Shown here in pieces: positions 39,655-51,369 of a stretch of 64,000 bases of DNA. Each line of letters starts with the position of its first letter. Position 1 is the stretch's first letter. The notes under the pieces were generated by a model. It had not been told where the DNA came from and ran no database searches. It saw nothing but the letters and a program-made list of their open reading frames with translations. The translations under genes and the position numbers were made by a program. The DNA lies in NCBI GenBank assembly GCA_003254885.1, contig QANT01004479.1, forward strand, positions 57,023 through 121,022, in the 5' to 3' direction. The stretch is from Purshia tridentata (taxonomy: Eukaryota > Streptophyta > Magnoliopsida > Rosales > Rosaceae).

Positions 39655-40128
39655 NTTTTTTTTTTTTTTTTCCTTTTTCATTTTTATAAATTCTTTAAAA
39701 TACCCAAAGTAATCATTCAAGCTTAGAACCTTCATCACAAGCACATGTTAATTGTACTAATTTTTTTCCTTTTTCATTTTTATAAATTCTTTAAAATACC
39801 CAAAGTAATCATTCAAGCTGAGAACCTTCATCACAAGCACATGTTAATTGTACTAGTTATTGTGCAATAACCTCGATGCTTTTCTCATATGATGTATTCA
39901 CGTATATGCTACTTTATCTGACTTATTTTTACTATATACAGTCTTCCCGGCCGGTATGAATCATTCTGGAAGGAATTTGATTACGTCAAGCATTTGTGGA
40001 AGAACAGGCAGGAGCTGAAGGTTGAAGATGCTGGGATTGCGGCTTTGTTTGGGCTTGAGTGCTTCGCATGGTATTGTGCCGGTGAGATTGTGGGAAGGGG
40101 ATTTACTTTCACTGGTTACTATGTCTGA
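38476..40128 (+). CDS. Mitochondrial ATP synthase subunit g (ATP20), 122 aa, 2 exons
   Basis: Small membrane subunit of the F-o sector of mitochondrial ATP synthase, involved in enzyme dimerisation and crista shape. Exons are 38476-38657 and 39942-40128 (369 nt), split by a 1.28-kb intron. The start MASKLRQLQSKACQATQYVS fits the family; the last third holds the conserved YESFWKEFDYVKHLWKNR and a C-terminal hydrophobic helix with small residues (ALFGLECFAWYCAGEIVGRG). No cleavable presequence is obvious, as usual for this subunit. The intron contains a long poly-T tract with an N and a 96-bp tandem duplication. The length is normal for plants. Confidence 0.93.
39609..39855. repeat. Poly-T tract with an N, followed by a ~96-bp tandem duplication
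   Basis: 39609-39671 is almost pure T with an N at 39655. It is followed by two copies (period 96) of a unit starting TCCTTTTTCATTTTTATAAA, at about 39671 and 39767, differing at about two bases. Both lie in the ATP synthase g intron. Homopolymer plus N makes the exact length unreliable. Confidence 0.85.
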
Positions 40129-41644
40129 GAAAACCATTTGGTAAAATGTTTCTAGGGATTGCATCTGTAAGCCACTCTTGTCATTTGCTTGATCTGAACA
40201 GCAGGTACTCTACTTGCAATTTTTTGTTTTCCTAAAAAAATTTTTGAAGCTGAGAAATCGGTGGGCAAGCTTGACAGCCTTTAATAATCAATGTAATTTG
40301 AAAGTAACTTGGATGGAGATGTTGGTCTGTTATCTCTTTTGGAAGCAATTGCTAATGCTCATAAATTATGATAATACTGCACAATTTTTATTGGATTCAC
40401 TCTTTCAATACTTCATCAGTTTTTTTTTTGACCAAAATCCTTCATCAGTTAAACCTCCATGAACGGAGGTTGTATTTATTTCTCCTTGTTACCACCAACT
40501 TTGGCTTGTGCCCTGATCAATCCTTTCAATCCAATATGGTGCGATGGGATCTTGGTAGTTTTAGACTCGTAGTACAATTATGCCAATGTGAGCATGTGGG
40601 AATCTAACAGGGATTCTTGAATCTGCCGGAATCTGGGTAATAGATGATGTGTGAACTGCTTATTTTTTTCTTCTTTTATTTTGTCACCATTCTTATGAAT
40701 TGGAAAAAAGTGCGATTTGAAGAGTCCCCAAAAAAAAGTAACTTGTCAAATTCGATAGCATTTTTGTGTTTTAAATTGTCAAATTTTTTCAAGCTTTACT
40801 AATCATTGTGATTTTAATCAAGTACTTTACCTATCGTTTAGCAATTTAATGACGGATTTAAGAATTAATGGATAAAAATGTTAATATGTCCTTGAATTAT
40901 ATTGGTTTGTAAATTATGGCCAAAATCAGAGTAAATAAAAATTATATAAATTAAAGTGACATGGACTCGAACTAGAGGGACCAACTGTGATATTGGAAAT
41001 GTTTCCCTTGTAAGAATAAATATGTATCTAAAATTTAAATCTCAAATTATGTGTTAATATTTTATTGATTTTACATGTCTCATCTATAACAAGTAAAATA
41101 TTGATAATTTGGAATCCCTAGCATCATTGTTTTTCTTTTATTAATATTCTGTATGGCCCCTGGCAAAACAAAAACAAAAAAACTCTGTGCGGCGCACATG
41201 ATGTAATTTCCTTAATTTTGATTATGAAAAAATAAACTTTATTTTATGTATCCTTACAATTGTAATTTGGCCAAAAAAGTACTTGGGGTTACGCTAAATT
41301 TTTTTTTTAATCTATCTACCTATAAATAGTGCACATATCCAAGAAAGTGCAATAAAGTTAATATTTCCTGTGGATCAATTTAAGTATTTTACTATTTTAT
41401 GATTAATGGTCTTGTGAAAAATATGAAGCCGTAAATCTGTGGATTTATGAATTGAGTCTATGATTTATTCAATATTAAGTTTACACCGGTTTGCCACGAG
41501 CCATTGACCAATTGAAGGTCATTGCTGAATGAAGGAGAGTTTGATCTTAGAAAAACGACAAGTACAATACACTGGACGCTCCGAGGACTTCCATTTTCCT
41601 GTAATCCATCCTGTTGAGTATTGACGACAAAAAAACCAGCGACA
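40129..41644. other. Spacer between ATP20 and PLA2, no gene
   Basis: 3' flank of ATP synthase subunit g followed by the upstream region of PLA2. No ORF, RNA gene or repeat that I can support. Confidence 0.5.
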
Positions 41645-43360
41645 ATGTCGCCAGATGCTGATGCTGCCCTTCCTCTTATGACACGTGTCTCCGCGACATT
41701 CGCCGTCGTCTTCATCTTCCTCATCGTCAACGCCCACTGTTCCAACATTAATGATTCCGAGGTAACTTGAGTTCGCTTTTCTTTTTTGTTTCTGATTTTC
41801 CTTTTAAGATTAAAATGAGACATCTGGAATTATATGTATATATATGCAGGTGAGCTGCAGCCGAATCTGCGTGGCAGAGCAGTGTAATTGTAAGCTCTCT
41901 CGATCCGTCGTCACCTCTGTTTTGTAATTTATTTAGACATATCTATTTCTGCAATTATTGAATTATTTGGTTTATATTCTTAGCTGTTGGGATTCGGTAC
42001 GGCAAGTACTGCGGAGTAGGGTGGACCGGCTGCCCAGGAGAGAAACCCTGCGATGATCTTGATGCTTGCTGTAAGATTCACGACGACTGTGTTGGTAAAA
42101 AAGGTATGTATTTGTATTTTCTACTTTGTTTTTTATGTTCTTGGAACTTGGAACTTGGAATTTCTCTATTAAATTACATATTTTTGGTAATTAAATTTCA
42201 TATGTTTTGCTTTGATTCAATAGGAGATCAAATGTCAATTGGGTTTGGCCCTTTGATTAATACATGTCAACAAGTACCATTCTTGGGTGGGAAAAAGAAT
42301 GAACCTTTCAATTATTGGAAATTGGAAACTATTAATGAATTGGGTTTTCATTTTAATCATTCAGATCCCAGTCAAATTTCACTCGTATTGGACCCTTTTG
42401 TAATTTCTAAGAAAATTGTGTTCTTGTTGTGCTAAAAGGTTCTAGTTTTACTTTTCCAAACAATAGAAAAAAGCATGTAACCCATTAACAAACACCTATA
42501 TGTAATTGGTTCAAGTCCAGGTGTCCTTCCTTTATAAGAGAACTCTCTTATACAAAGCAAGGTGGTACCGAGTGAAGAAATATATCAGTCTTTACAACTA
42601 TATAACAGTATCTTCTCTCCGTAGGGTAGGGTAAAGAAAAGGTAGTTTAAAGTTATATTTTTAAATTGAGGCCTCAATGGTGTATTGATATGTTGGTTTT
42701 CTCTTGCTTGATCTTGGTGCATCCTAAAATTCTGAAAAAATCATCTTTTTTCCTGGAGTTCTGTTTAACAGAACCAATAAATTAACAAGGGAAGACAACT
42801 TGGGCAGCATAAATTGAACATACTTTCTGCCTTTCTATCACTAGCTTACTCAGGAATGGTTGATTGCTTATATTACGCTACAGATGAGTAAAAATCTCAT
42901 GTCACTTGTAGCTGCCTCTCTCATCATGTGTATACACCTGTGATAGGGATTTATTTATTTATTTTTTTTCTTCCAGATATAGATGCTACAATAGTTTTGC
43001 AGTTCATCATGAATCATGCACATACAGTTGTCTGTCCTTTCCTTTTTGTTGCTGGTGTCTGTATATGAATGATTGTAGCAGAAAGTGTTCCGGTTCTATT
43101 AACTTTTACTTTCCTTGGCTGGCCTGGCAATATCTGTGTTTGTTTTACAATATCAGCCACTATAATATATTGGTTTTACAGGTGTGACCGATATAAAATG
43201 CCATGAGAAGTTCAAAAGCTGCATAAAGAAAGTACAAAAATCTGGGAAGGTTGGATTTTCTCGGCAATGTCCTTATGAGACAGCTGTGCCAACTATGGTA
43301 CAGGGTATGGATTTGGCCATATTACTGAGCCAGTTTAGTAACACGAAGGATGAACTATGA
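41645..43360 (+). CDS. Secretory low-molecular-weight phospholipase A2, 151 aa, KDEL-ending
   Basis: Hydrolyses the sn-2 acyl chain of phospholipids, dependent on calcium. Exons are 41645-41761, 41850-41889, 41984-42103 and 43182-43360. It has a hydrophobic signal peptide ([17 protein letters not shown]), a calcium-binding loop ([15 protein letters not shown]) and the catalytic His-Asp motif [10 protein letters not shown]. Twelve cysteines follow the signal peptide, as in plant sPLA2. The C terminus is NTKDEL, a classical ER retrieval signal; the Arabidopsis alpha/beta isoforms end in KTEL-type signals as I recall. By memory of gene order it would match the beta/gamma/delta locus. A second ATG at 41678 would give a more compact signal peptide and could be the true start. 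Confidence 0.93.
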
Positions 43361-44295
43361 CATGGCGAAGAGAAACTTTTTCCAAAATTATAATCTTATA
43401 TATAGCATCCCTCCCCCAAAACAATGTTCTCTTCGATCAAGACTGAAAAAATGGGGGTGGAACTCATTCGGCTGAATTGAATTATGATCAAAAGCAGTGC
43501 AAGTACTGCCTGATCTTGTATTCTGTTACTGCCTTATTGGCTCTGATAGACTGATACTTTCATTTTTACAATTGATTCTTATTCTAGATCAATGTGGTCT
43601 AAGAATGAATTCAACAATTGGTTACTCCGATGGGAGCTTGTAGCTCTACTAGTTAAGAGCTTTTAACACACATCCAAGGTATAATGTTCTATTTGTAGGA
43701 TGTGTTATTTTTTATACTGTATAAACAATAGAATCGATTTCTTACTCAATTCCATTCCTGTTATTCTATTCACCACGACCTTAGTGGGGAATGAGCGTTC
43801 TGATTTACAAAGAAATATTGGGTTATATTAGTTGCAAAACATTTAATAATAATAATGAATGATAATGGGTAATGTTCTTTATAAGAAACAGTAATTATAA
43901 CTTGGTATTGTTAATAATATTTGCATGAACTTTTTGGCTTAAACAAAAGAACATGATAAGAGCGAAAAAATAAACATGAAACAAATTCAGTTCAAATACA
44001 CGTTCAGTAGTTTGTAAACGGTAGCAATAGTTTTTCGTGCATGGCCTTTGCAAACACGATAAAGGCAAATTGGCTCAGTCAGCAATATTATTCTTCAAAA
44101 CTTCTCAACTTTTCGATGGTTTCTCTTGAAATTTAACTCCCACGAAAAGCCAACTGAACCGGTAATTTTTAATTCATATTAGTTGTTACATTACATTGTC
44201 ACACTTACAGTTCAAGCTTTAATTAAAATCCCCATATGTAAATCGGTCTCTTAAGGTCTGAGAAAACCAAGAATCTCACTTTTGATTTAATTACC
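43361..44295. other. Spacer and upstream region of the IST1-like gene
   Basis: No coding sequence recognised. The start of the downstream gene lies in a tiny first exon at 44296, so the end of this stretch is its 5' UTR or promoter. Confidence 0.45.
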
Positions 44296-47200
44296 ATGTT
44301 TTCCATGAAATTCAAGCCATCCGAATGGTAATTTTACTTGTTTATATTCATGGCATGTATGGTCTCCGAGAAATCTAGGAAAAAGAAATAGATATAAATT
44401 AGTTGTAATGCCCTGCAGCTACATCTTGCAGAACAAACTTAATTCAGTTGAACTACTCAGTCTCACACTCAAAAGTCTAGCAAAAATAGAGCAGAGCCAT
44501 CTCTCTGACTGACTACAACTACTAACTAATATGTCAACTGATCTATCTAACTAATTCAACCATGAAATTATAAGCCTGCAGGGACATCACAAAAATTTCT
44601 GCTTGTCTAATGATTCGGGTCAAGTTTTTATCAGCACAAAATATGTATGCATGTATTGGATTTTCCCTATTTTATTGATGAATTTTGGGGTTTTGATTTG
44701 TTTGGATGTAGCAAGGCAAAATTGAAGCAAGCAGTACCACGAATGAAAATATTGAAGAATAAGAAAGATGCGCTGGTGAAGCAGATAAAGAGGGAATTGG
44801 CTCGATTGCTTGAGATTGGTCAGGAAAGGACTGCAAGAATCCGGGTTTGTCGTTGATCCTTCACCAAGTCCAAGTATAGCCACTGTTTTTGGTTTGAAAT
44901 TAATTCAAAAATGAAACTTCTTGTATTATTCTTTGTTTTTGATACCTAATCTCATCTGAATTGTATTTTGTATCCATTGCGTAACATGTACTTGTTTTTT
45001 AATGAGTTCTACACACATCCTAGCCTGCATCTCAGGTTGAACATTTGGTCAGGGAAGACAAGACAAGAGCAGCATATGATCTTATTCAGATATATTGCGA
45101 ACTTATTTCAGAACGCATGCCAATCATTGAGTCACAAAAGTATGTAAACCAATTAATTCTCAAATAATCTTGGGATTTTCTATTCAGCATATACTTTTCT
45201 GTTCAAGTTCAGCAATACTTTGCTAAGCATGTCTGAATAGATTATAGAGTTCTTATATTTTGTACAGCCTGTTTGGTCTATCAAGTTTTCAGTTAGTAAC
45301 ATCATTATGAATTTTGCGTTTTTATTTGGTCCAAGTCCGATCAATGACAGAAATGCTACAGTTTTTCTGTTTGAGACTTAAGTGCTCAATTGTTGGAGTT
45401 CTTGCATTAACATTACTTTTCTTGTCTTTTTCATGAAGCTACCAGTATTGTCGAATTTCTGCAACTAAGGATTTGGAGTTTAGAGGATTTTATTGTCTCT
45501 ATCTTTTTATTAATCATGGAATAAGTGATCCTGTTCTACTATTTTCCAGTATTTCATTTTCCAGTTATTCCTTTAAAACAGCTTGCATTGTGTTGACTTG
45601 TTTAACATTTTTACAGAAATTGCCCCACTGATATGAAGGAATCAATTTCAAGTGTAATATTTGCATCTTCAAGGTGTGCAGCAGACATACCAGAACTCAC
45701 CGGAATTTGCAAGCATTTCAGAGCTAAATATGGAAAGGAGTTTATCTATGCTGCTGTTGAACTGTGCCCGGATTGTGGTGTACATCGCTTGGTATGTGTG
45801 TGCGTTGTGTAATTCCTTGGACAATTGTAATGTGGAAACTGAAAGTGGACCAATTGGAGATGGCAGGATGAACTCTGTCAAAAGTCAGCAGATTAGTTTA
45901 ATTCTTCATCTTTTATATATCTCATGCTTTCAGTTAGTGGGGAGATTGTCTGCCAAACCACCTGATGGCCCTACCAAGATAAAAATCTTGACTGCAATTG
46001 CAGAGGAACATAAGGTCAAATGGGATCCTGATTCATTTGGTGACATGCTGGTAAGAGTAAGATGGGTTCATCTCTAGGTCCCTTTGCTTAAAATTTTTCA
46101 ATGAGGTTGTTTAAGGAAGGTTTTTGGCTGTGTTTTCCATGTTTTGTGGTGCATTGGTTCTTTTACTGCTTGTCTTTATAAATAACATAAAACTATAACT
46201 TCATCTTGGTTCATATTTGTATGCATTGTTTAAGACATGTCTATTCATTAATACAATTACCAAAAATTTGTGCAGAATGGACCAAATACTTTTGACATTG
46301 CCAGTAAAACTCATGTGGAACCTCCTTGTGGCCCATCTACACCAAATTGTGATGACAAGGAACCTCCTAAGGTTCAAGTTTCACCCAAAAATTATGAGAA
46401 CCATAGTATATCCATGAACTTCGATGAGAAGAATGCAAGGTCATCACCTCGTTTCCAGGATTTGGTTTATAGAAATGTTTCGGTGAATAGAGCAACCACA
46501 TTTGGCAGATTTCATCCAGATGTGAGATCTTCTGGTACATGAATTGCCATTGGAAGACGGTGATTTACTAATTTTTGTATTGGTGGTATTTTTGATTGTC
46601 TTATACTTAGTTGGATGTTTTTCTTCAGGAACTGGAGCTGATGAGATGGAAAATAGGCATTCATTTCCTGGGGATGGAAATGCTTCTGCTTTGGGTATGC
46701 AGAATTTGAAAAAAAAATTTGAGGATGCTGCCTCTGCAGCACAGGCAGATGCTGAATCAGCCGAAAAAGCAAGCATGGCTGCAAGAGTAGCTATAGAACT
46801 GTCAAGGCAGTATTCTTCAAAATCACGTGATAAATTTAGCAGGTCAGCTTCTTCAAAAACTAGCACAACTTCTTATTTTGAAGATATGAGGAATGGAAAA
46901 CAATCTATCAGGTATTCTTTTCCTTCTCATTCGAGAAATATTATTAAGGATCACACAAATGTCTCAACTGTCCCTGGTGAGAATTCTTTTCTTAGTGATG
47001 TCAACATCCATGAAAGCATAAAGGGTACGAATTCTTATGGGAATCATGCTCCGGTTTTTTATGACTCTGGTTCGGATGATGATGGTAACTGTAAATTTGA
47101 TGTGGAGGACTACAAGGGACAAGGTTATAGTTTATATTTTTCTTCATCCACCGAAAACTCATTTTCAGTTCCTTCAGCTAGTTTAAAAGCTTGGAGTGAT

Positions 47201-47737
47201 GAGCAAAAGACCAATGAAATACAATCTAACTCCATTTCACATTTAAGTTCTTCATCGGTGCAGCACTTCCATCCTGTTGTTTCTAGAAGTTTGTCATGTT
47301 ATACAGTCTCTTCACAACCAAATGACTTCTTGCCTGGTACTTTTGATGCTTCAGATGGCCAAAGTTCAGACAGTGAAGAGGTGTTAGACACATCTAAGCT
47401 CGTCCGGAACACAGATCCTACTTTTTCTCAGGAGAAGACTTTTCAATTCACCAGCAATGCTGGTCCAAGTACTAAATTAACTAAAAGGTCACAACCCTTT
47501 TTTTCAAATCCTGTTAGAAATTATAGCTCAAGGACAACAGTTTCTTCTGAACCACCTGGGACTTTAGACTTTAGAAAATACCCTTCAAGAAGTTCCTATG
47601 GTACTGGAACTTCAAAGTCCTCAGGTTCTACCATGGAAACTCCATCTAAGGAGAAGGCTTCTCATGTCCACCCAAAGCTTCCTGACTATGATGACATAGT
47701 TTCCAAGTTTATGGCCCTCCGGCAAAGTCAGCAATAA
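44296..47737 (+). CDS. IST1-like protein (ESCRT-III/Vps4 regulator), 642 aa, 7 exons
   Basis: IST1 proteins regulate Vps4 and ESCRT-III during formation of multivesicular bodies. Exons are 44296-44327, 44712-44844, 45036-45139, 45617-45791, 45934-46050, 46276-46534 and 46629-47737 (1929 nt). The first exon is only 32 nt, encoding MFSMKFKPSE plus two bases of a Cys codon; I placed it because it restores the family's FKPSxCK start before KAKLKQAVPR. The IST1 domain covers residues 1 to about 190 (RVEHLVREDKTRAAYDLIQI, CELISERMPIIESQ, KYGKEFIYAAVEL). The rest, about 450 residues, is serine-rich and probably disordered, with one predicted coiled segment rich in Ala/Glu/Lys (about residues 290-330). 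It ends in a conserved LPDYDDIVSKFMAL, perhaps a MIT-interacting helix. Confidence 0.9.
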
Positions 47738-48206
47738 ATCTAGTTATTTGCACATACTAATATAGAATACGTTTTGAATCATTGAATGATTGCTTCTCTT
47801 TGGCTTCATTGAATGATTGGCATTGATGCTCCCTCGCGTATATCATGTTTTGTGTGCAAGTATCAGAAGTATAGTTTGTTTTTGACAACACATTACTTAC
47901 TAATGGAAATAGGTTAAGAGCCAAATAAACTTGGAACGTACAAATAATAGAATTGCAATTACTGAAAAAAGAGATGCAAGAACACAATTTTTCTTTATTC
48001 CGGTAATTTGGTGTGCTGCTATGCACAGCAACACAAGAATACATTACTTAACATATTGTAGAACACCACTATAATTACAATATATAGAAGCATAGAATAC
48101 ATTTCTTTAACCAATAGTACGTACTGTCTACATGGCTGTACAAATGAAGGTAGGAACCAGAGCACAAAGGTGAAATTCTCCTTAATATATGGATACCCTC
48201 CATGGC
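47738..48206. other. Convergent 3' flanks of IST1-like and MIOX, no gene
   Basis: Tail-to-tail spacer of 469 bp, presumably both 3' UTRs. Confidence 0.6.
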
Positions 48207-50035
48207 TCACCATCTGAGCTTTGCTGGGAAATACTGCAATAAAAGTCACAACCCCAGTTTAGAACAAGAATTGGTGAATGTTCAAAATCTTCCACCGAGG
48301 AACTATAAATTAAACGGTACTCACCTTCTCAATGAGTGACAAATAATACGGCTTGACTTTTTCGACATCAATCCGAACTTTGCTCTTGCTGTAGAGGTCA
48401 TATTTGCTGCAAAAGATTACATGAAACCACAATATGGTCAATCTGAGCATGACATTGAATGATTCATGAGACAGAATATATAAACAAATTAGTGAATGGG
48501 AAATGGAGCTTACTTAAATATTTGAACCCACTTCAAGTTCTCTTCATCCTCCTTGTTCATAAGGTGCTTATATGCCCCTGACTTGTGTAAAGCTGCAAGA
48601 TGATAAATTGGATTGAATATTTTCAAGTTTCCTACCTTGAACAGAATTTTCATGTTTCATGCTTTGAAAGGATTTGGTGATGGTACTTACGATAGAATGA
48701 GTGATACCGGATGACGAACAATCCAGCCTCAGGCAAAGTTGTTCTATTTTCCTTGGCCACCTGCAGATTTGAATATACCAGTTAACTAACTCAAAGTTAT
48801 GATGATATTAATATCAAGATTAGTTCAGATTAATTTATAATCAAAGATTGATAATTGAATTGTGTGAAAGACGTACCAAGTACATGTAGTCATCATGACC
48901 CCATGACATCATGACATTCTCTAGTCCACATCCTTCGGAGTAGATTCCATACTTGGTGTTGTAGGAAGGATTGTTGTAATCCTGATTGTCCTTGAAATAC
49001 TACAAGAACAAAGAAATTAATTTTGTGTAACTTGGTTGATTATGATGACATTTAAGATGCACTCAGTCCAATTAAATCTTTGAGGGGAAATACCTTGTGG
49101 TGAACAATAGATTCATCAAAAGCACACCCAAGAGGATGTGTGTCCCCTGCAACATAAATTTGGGCCTTTGTCAACTGAAGTAGCTCAAAAGGGGAAAAAG
49201 GCAATTACAAATCCATAGTCAAAACACAGTACTCACCAACAACAGCCCATTGAGGAAGTCCGCCAAAGCTAGGAAGAGTAAGCACTTTTCCAAGATCTAA
49301 AATCCATGCAAGATTAAGTTGATTAATACTTTTCCAAGAAAACTGGGTAGGGTAAACTCACATAGACAAATACTATAATGTATGGAAAGCCTTAGGTTCA
49401 GAATCAAGGAATTTGAATGAGGTATATACCATGAATAAGAGCAGTTAAGTGCAACCAATCTTCGTTGGGATAGTCTTTCCTAATTGCTTCAGCTGTTTGC
49501 AACAAGTGCTCAATTTGGGGTTCATCCAAGTCAGGGTCACTGTCATCCACAACCTCATTGAGGAGTTCACAGCATTCCCATATGCTCATTTCACATTTAT
49601 TCAACTTGCTATACTCCTCCCTCATCTTCTTTACCTGCATTTGGGGATTGGAATTTTAAATGTCAGAATCCACATTGCCTATGGTTTAGTTTATTTCTTG
49701 AATAACATATATGCTATCAACAAGTATGTATGTTTACAAAATCATATGTTTGATAAATGTGGTTCAACCGGTAGAATTCCTCCACAGATTTCTGCCTTTC
49801 AGTTTCTGCATTATAATCCCTGCATTGGATGCATTTGCATATCATGTCAAAACTTCAATTCATGACAACCAATTAACCCCTTAATAAACATGAACATGTG
49901 AAGAAAGAAGAATAATACAGACCTGAAGGACTTGCCAAATGCATTAATTTCAGGGGCAATGAATGCACCATTTGAATCTACAATTTCTGGTGTCTCACAT
50001 CCATCATTTTTGGGTATGTCTGTGAGGATTGTCAT
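48207..50035 (-). CDS. MIOX: myo-Inositol oxygenase, 297 aa, 10 exons
   Basis: Di-iron enzyme that opens myo-inositol to D-glucuronate, feeding UDP-sugars for the cell wall and possibly ascorbate. Exons on minus are 50035-49923, 49819-49738, 49634-49430, 49296-49237, 49146-49094, 48999-48877, 48760-48691, 48592-48514, 48406-48325 and 48233-48207 (894 nt). The HD-domain metal ligands are present: [31 protein letters not shown]. Substrate-loop residues around [11 protein letters not shown] and the typical end KYFPAKLRW are also intact. Start chosen at 50035 ([10 protein letters not shown]); no in-frame ATG lies nearby upstream. The last exon encodes only eight residues. Cytosolic, no targeting signal. 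Confidence 0.96.
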
Positions 50036-50309
50036 CCTTGTCTCCAAACTTCAAGCAATATATTATGTATGACTCAAAGGCAAGCAAAGAAGCAGACAAA
50101 CAAAGAGAAGAAGACAAACAAATCCCTATCAATGGTTGTGGCAGAACACGTTGCCAAAGTGGGCTATTATAGTCCCATAAGAAACCCTTTTGCATGACAA
50201 TTTGGAAGCCTTGGGAGTCCATAACTGAAAAAACCATCCATCTATTTTATCCACTGGTCCGAAGGAAACGTTCAAACTTCAAACACACTTGTTATCTATA
50301 TATATAAAA
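50036..50309. promoter_or_regulatory. MIOX upstream region
   Basis: 5' flank of MIOX up to the inverted-repeat arm. A TATATATATAAAAGG stretch near 50295 is on + and is not clearly the MIOX TATA box. Confidence 0.3.
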
Positions 50310-50874
50310 GGATAAGGGAAGTAAGGTTAAATATTCAAAACTCCAATATTACCTTTGTTAATAAAAAGATTAAATCAAATAACTTAATATTTTGAGGAAT
50401 TGAAAATTAAAATAAAATAGAAAATTACACATCTCTTTATTTTTAACAACCCATTTACCCTACTACTTCTTTGGCGAAAAAATAATTTTTTATTAAAAAA
50501 TTTTATATTTAAGAAAGATCAATTGGCACGCTCATGATTTGTTATAAATCCATAAGGCCCTTGAAATAAGATGATTAGTATTGGAGTAAAATCAGGAATC
50601 AGAGTCAGCCAAACATTGAATATCATATCTAAATCCTTGTTTGGAGCTACTAACAGAGAATCCACTCATGGCCAGGTAATATGTACTATTTTTACGCCAA
50701 GAAAAAAGGTGATATGCACTATCTTTCTGGACAGTGAGATCAACGGCTTAGCTTTGACCTTCCAAACTGAACAGCCTCAGAGAACCATTAAAAAGTTGCC
50801 TCCAAATTGCAGACGTATTCTCAATTATAATTAACTTGTATATATACAGACATGACGTATACTTCATCTTCAAT

Positions 50875-51189
50875 ATGATGAGGTATGGCTTGTGGGCTGG
50901 ATCCACTTTACATTGTAATTTAATGATCGAAGTTATTTATTTCTAAGTCTCTCTACAAGGATCATCCTTGAAAAAAATGAGGTAAATCAGAAACTATTAA
51001 GACATCTAATCGTAGTAGAATAAATAGATGAACATAGTAAAACACTTGAAATGATGATCCTTTAATAGATCAAACGATTTTTGATTTATCTAATTTTTTG
51101 CATGATCCATTGCATAGAGACTAAGAAAATAGGCTGCTTTGATCATGAAATTATAATGTGAATAGGGTCCGCAAGCCATACCTCATCAT
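50875..51189. mobile_element. MITE-like element, ~315 bp, with >50-bp TIRs
   Basis: The left end (ATGATGAGGTATGGCTTG) and the reverse complement of the right end match and stay similar for at least 55 bp (ATTCACATTATAATTT-type on one side, ACTTTACATTGTAATTT on the other). No coding capacity. A target duplication is not clear (at most AT). It lies inside the 1.07-kb insertion of the left inverted-repeat arm. Confidence 0.7.
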
Positions 51190-51291
51190 GTTTGAGATGA
51201 GATATATCTCAACAAAAGGGATCTATGTATATATTCTCAAATAATAATATGCAGGTTGGTGCGTCTGCTAGATGTGTTGTAACTTGTAAGG

Positions 51292-51369
51292 CATGTGTAC
51301 AGGGAGCAGAATGGTTCTGCTGATTGCCTTGCTTCTTTGAGTTTTAGAAAGTCATTGGGAATCCATTTA
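51292..51369 (+). pseudogene. RNase H-like fragment of a retroelement
   Basis: A 26-codon stretch reads HVYREQNGSADCLASLSFRK, followed by SLGIHL. This is the C-terminal motif of the plant reverse-transcriptase-like RNase H domain (H-x-Y-R-E-x-N-x-x-A-D-x-L-A). Stops surround it. A decayed retroelement piece within the inserted 1.07-kb segment. Confidence 0.65.

Noticed and set aside
41458-41823. 121-aa ORF on minus across PLA2 exon 1
   Set aside because: Antisense shadow of the PLA2 signal-peptide exon.
46544-47737. A separate 397-aa gene starting at 46544
   Set aside because: It is the last exon of the IST1-like gene plus intron read-through; the acceptor at 46628 joins it in frame to the preceding exons.
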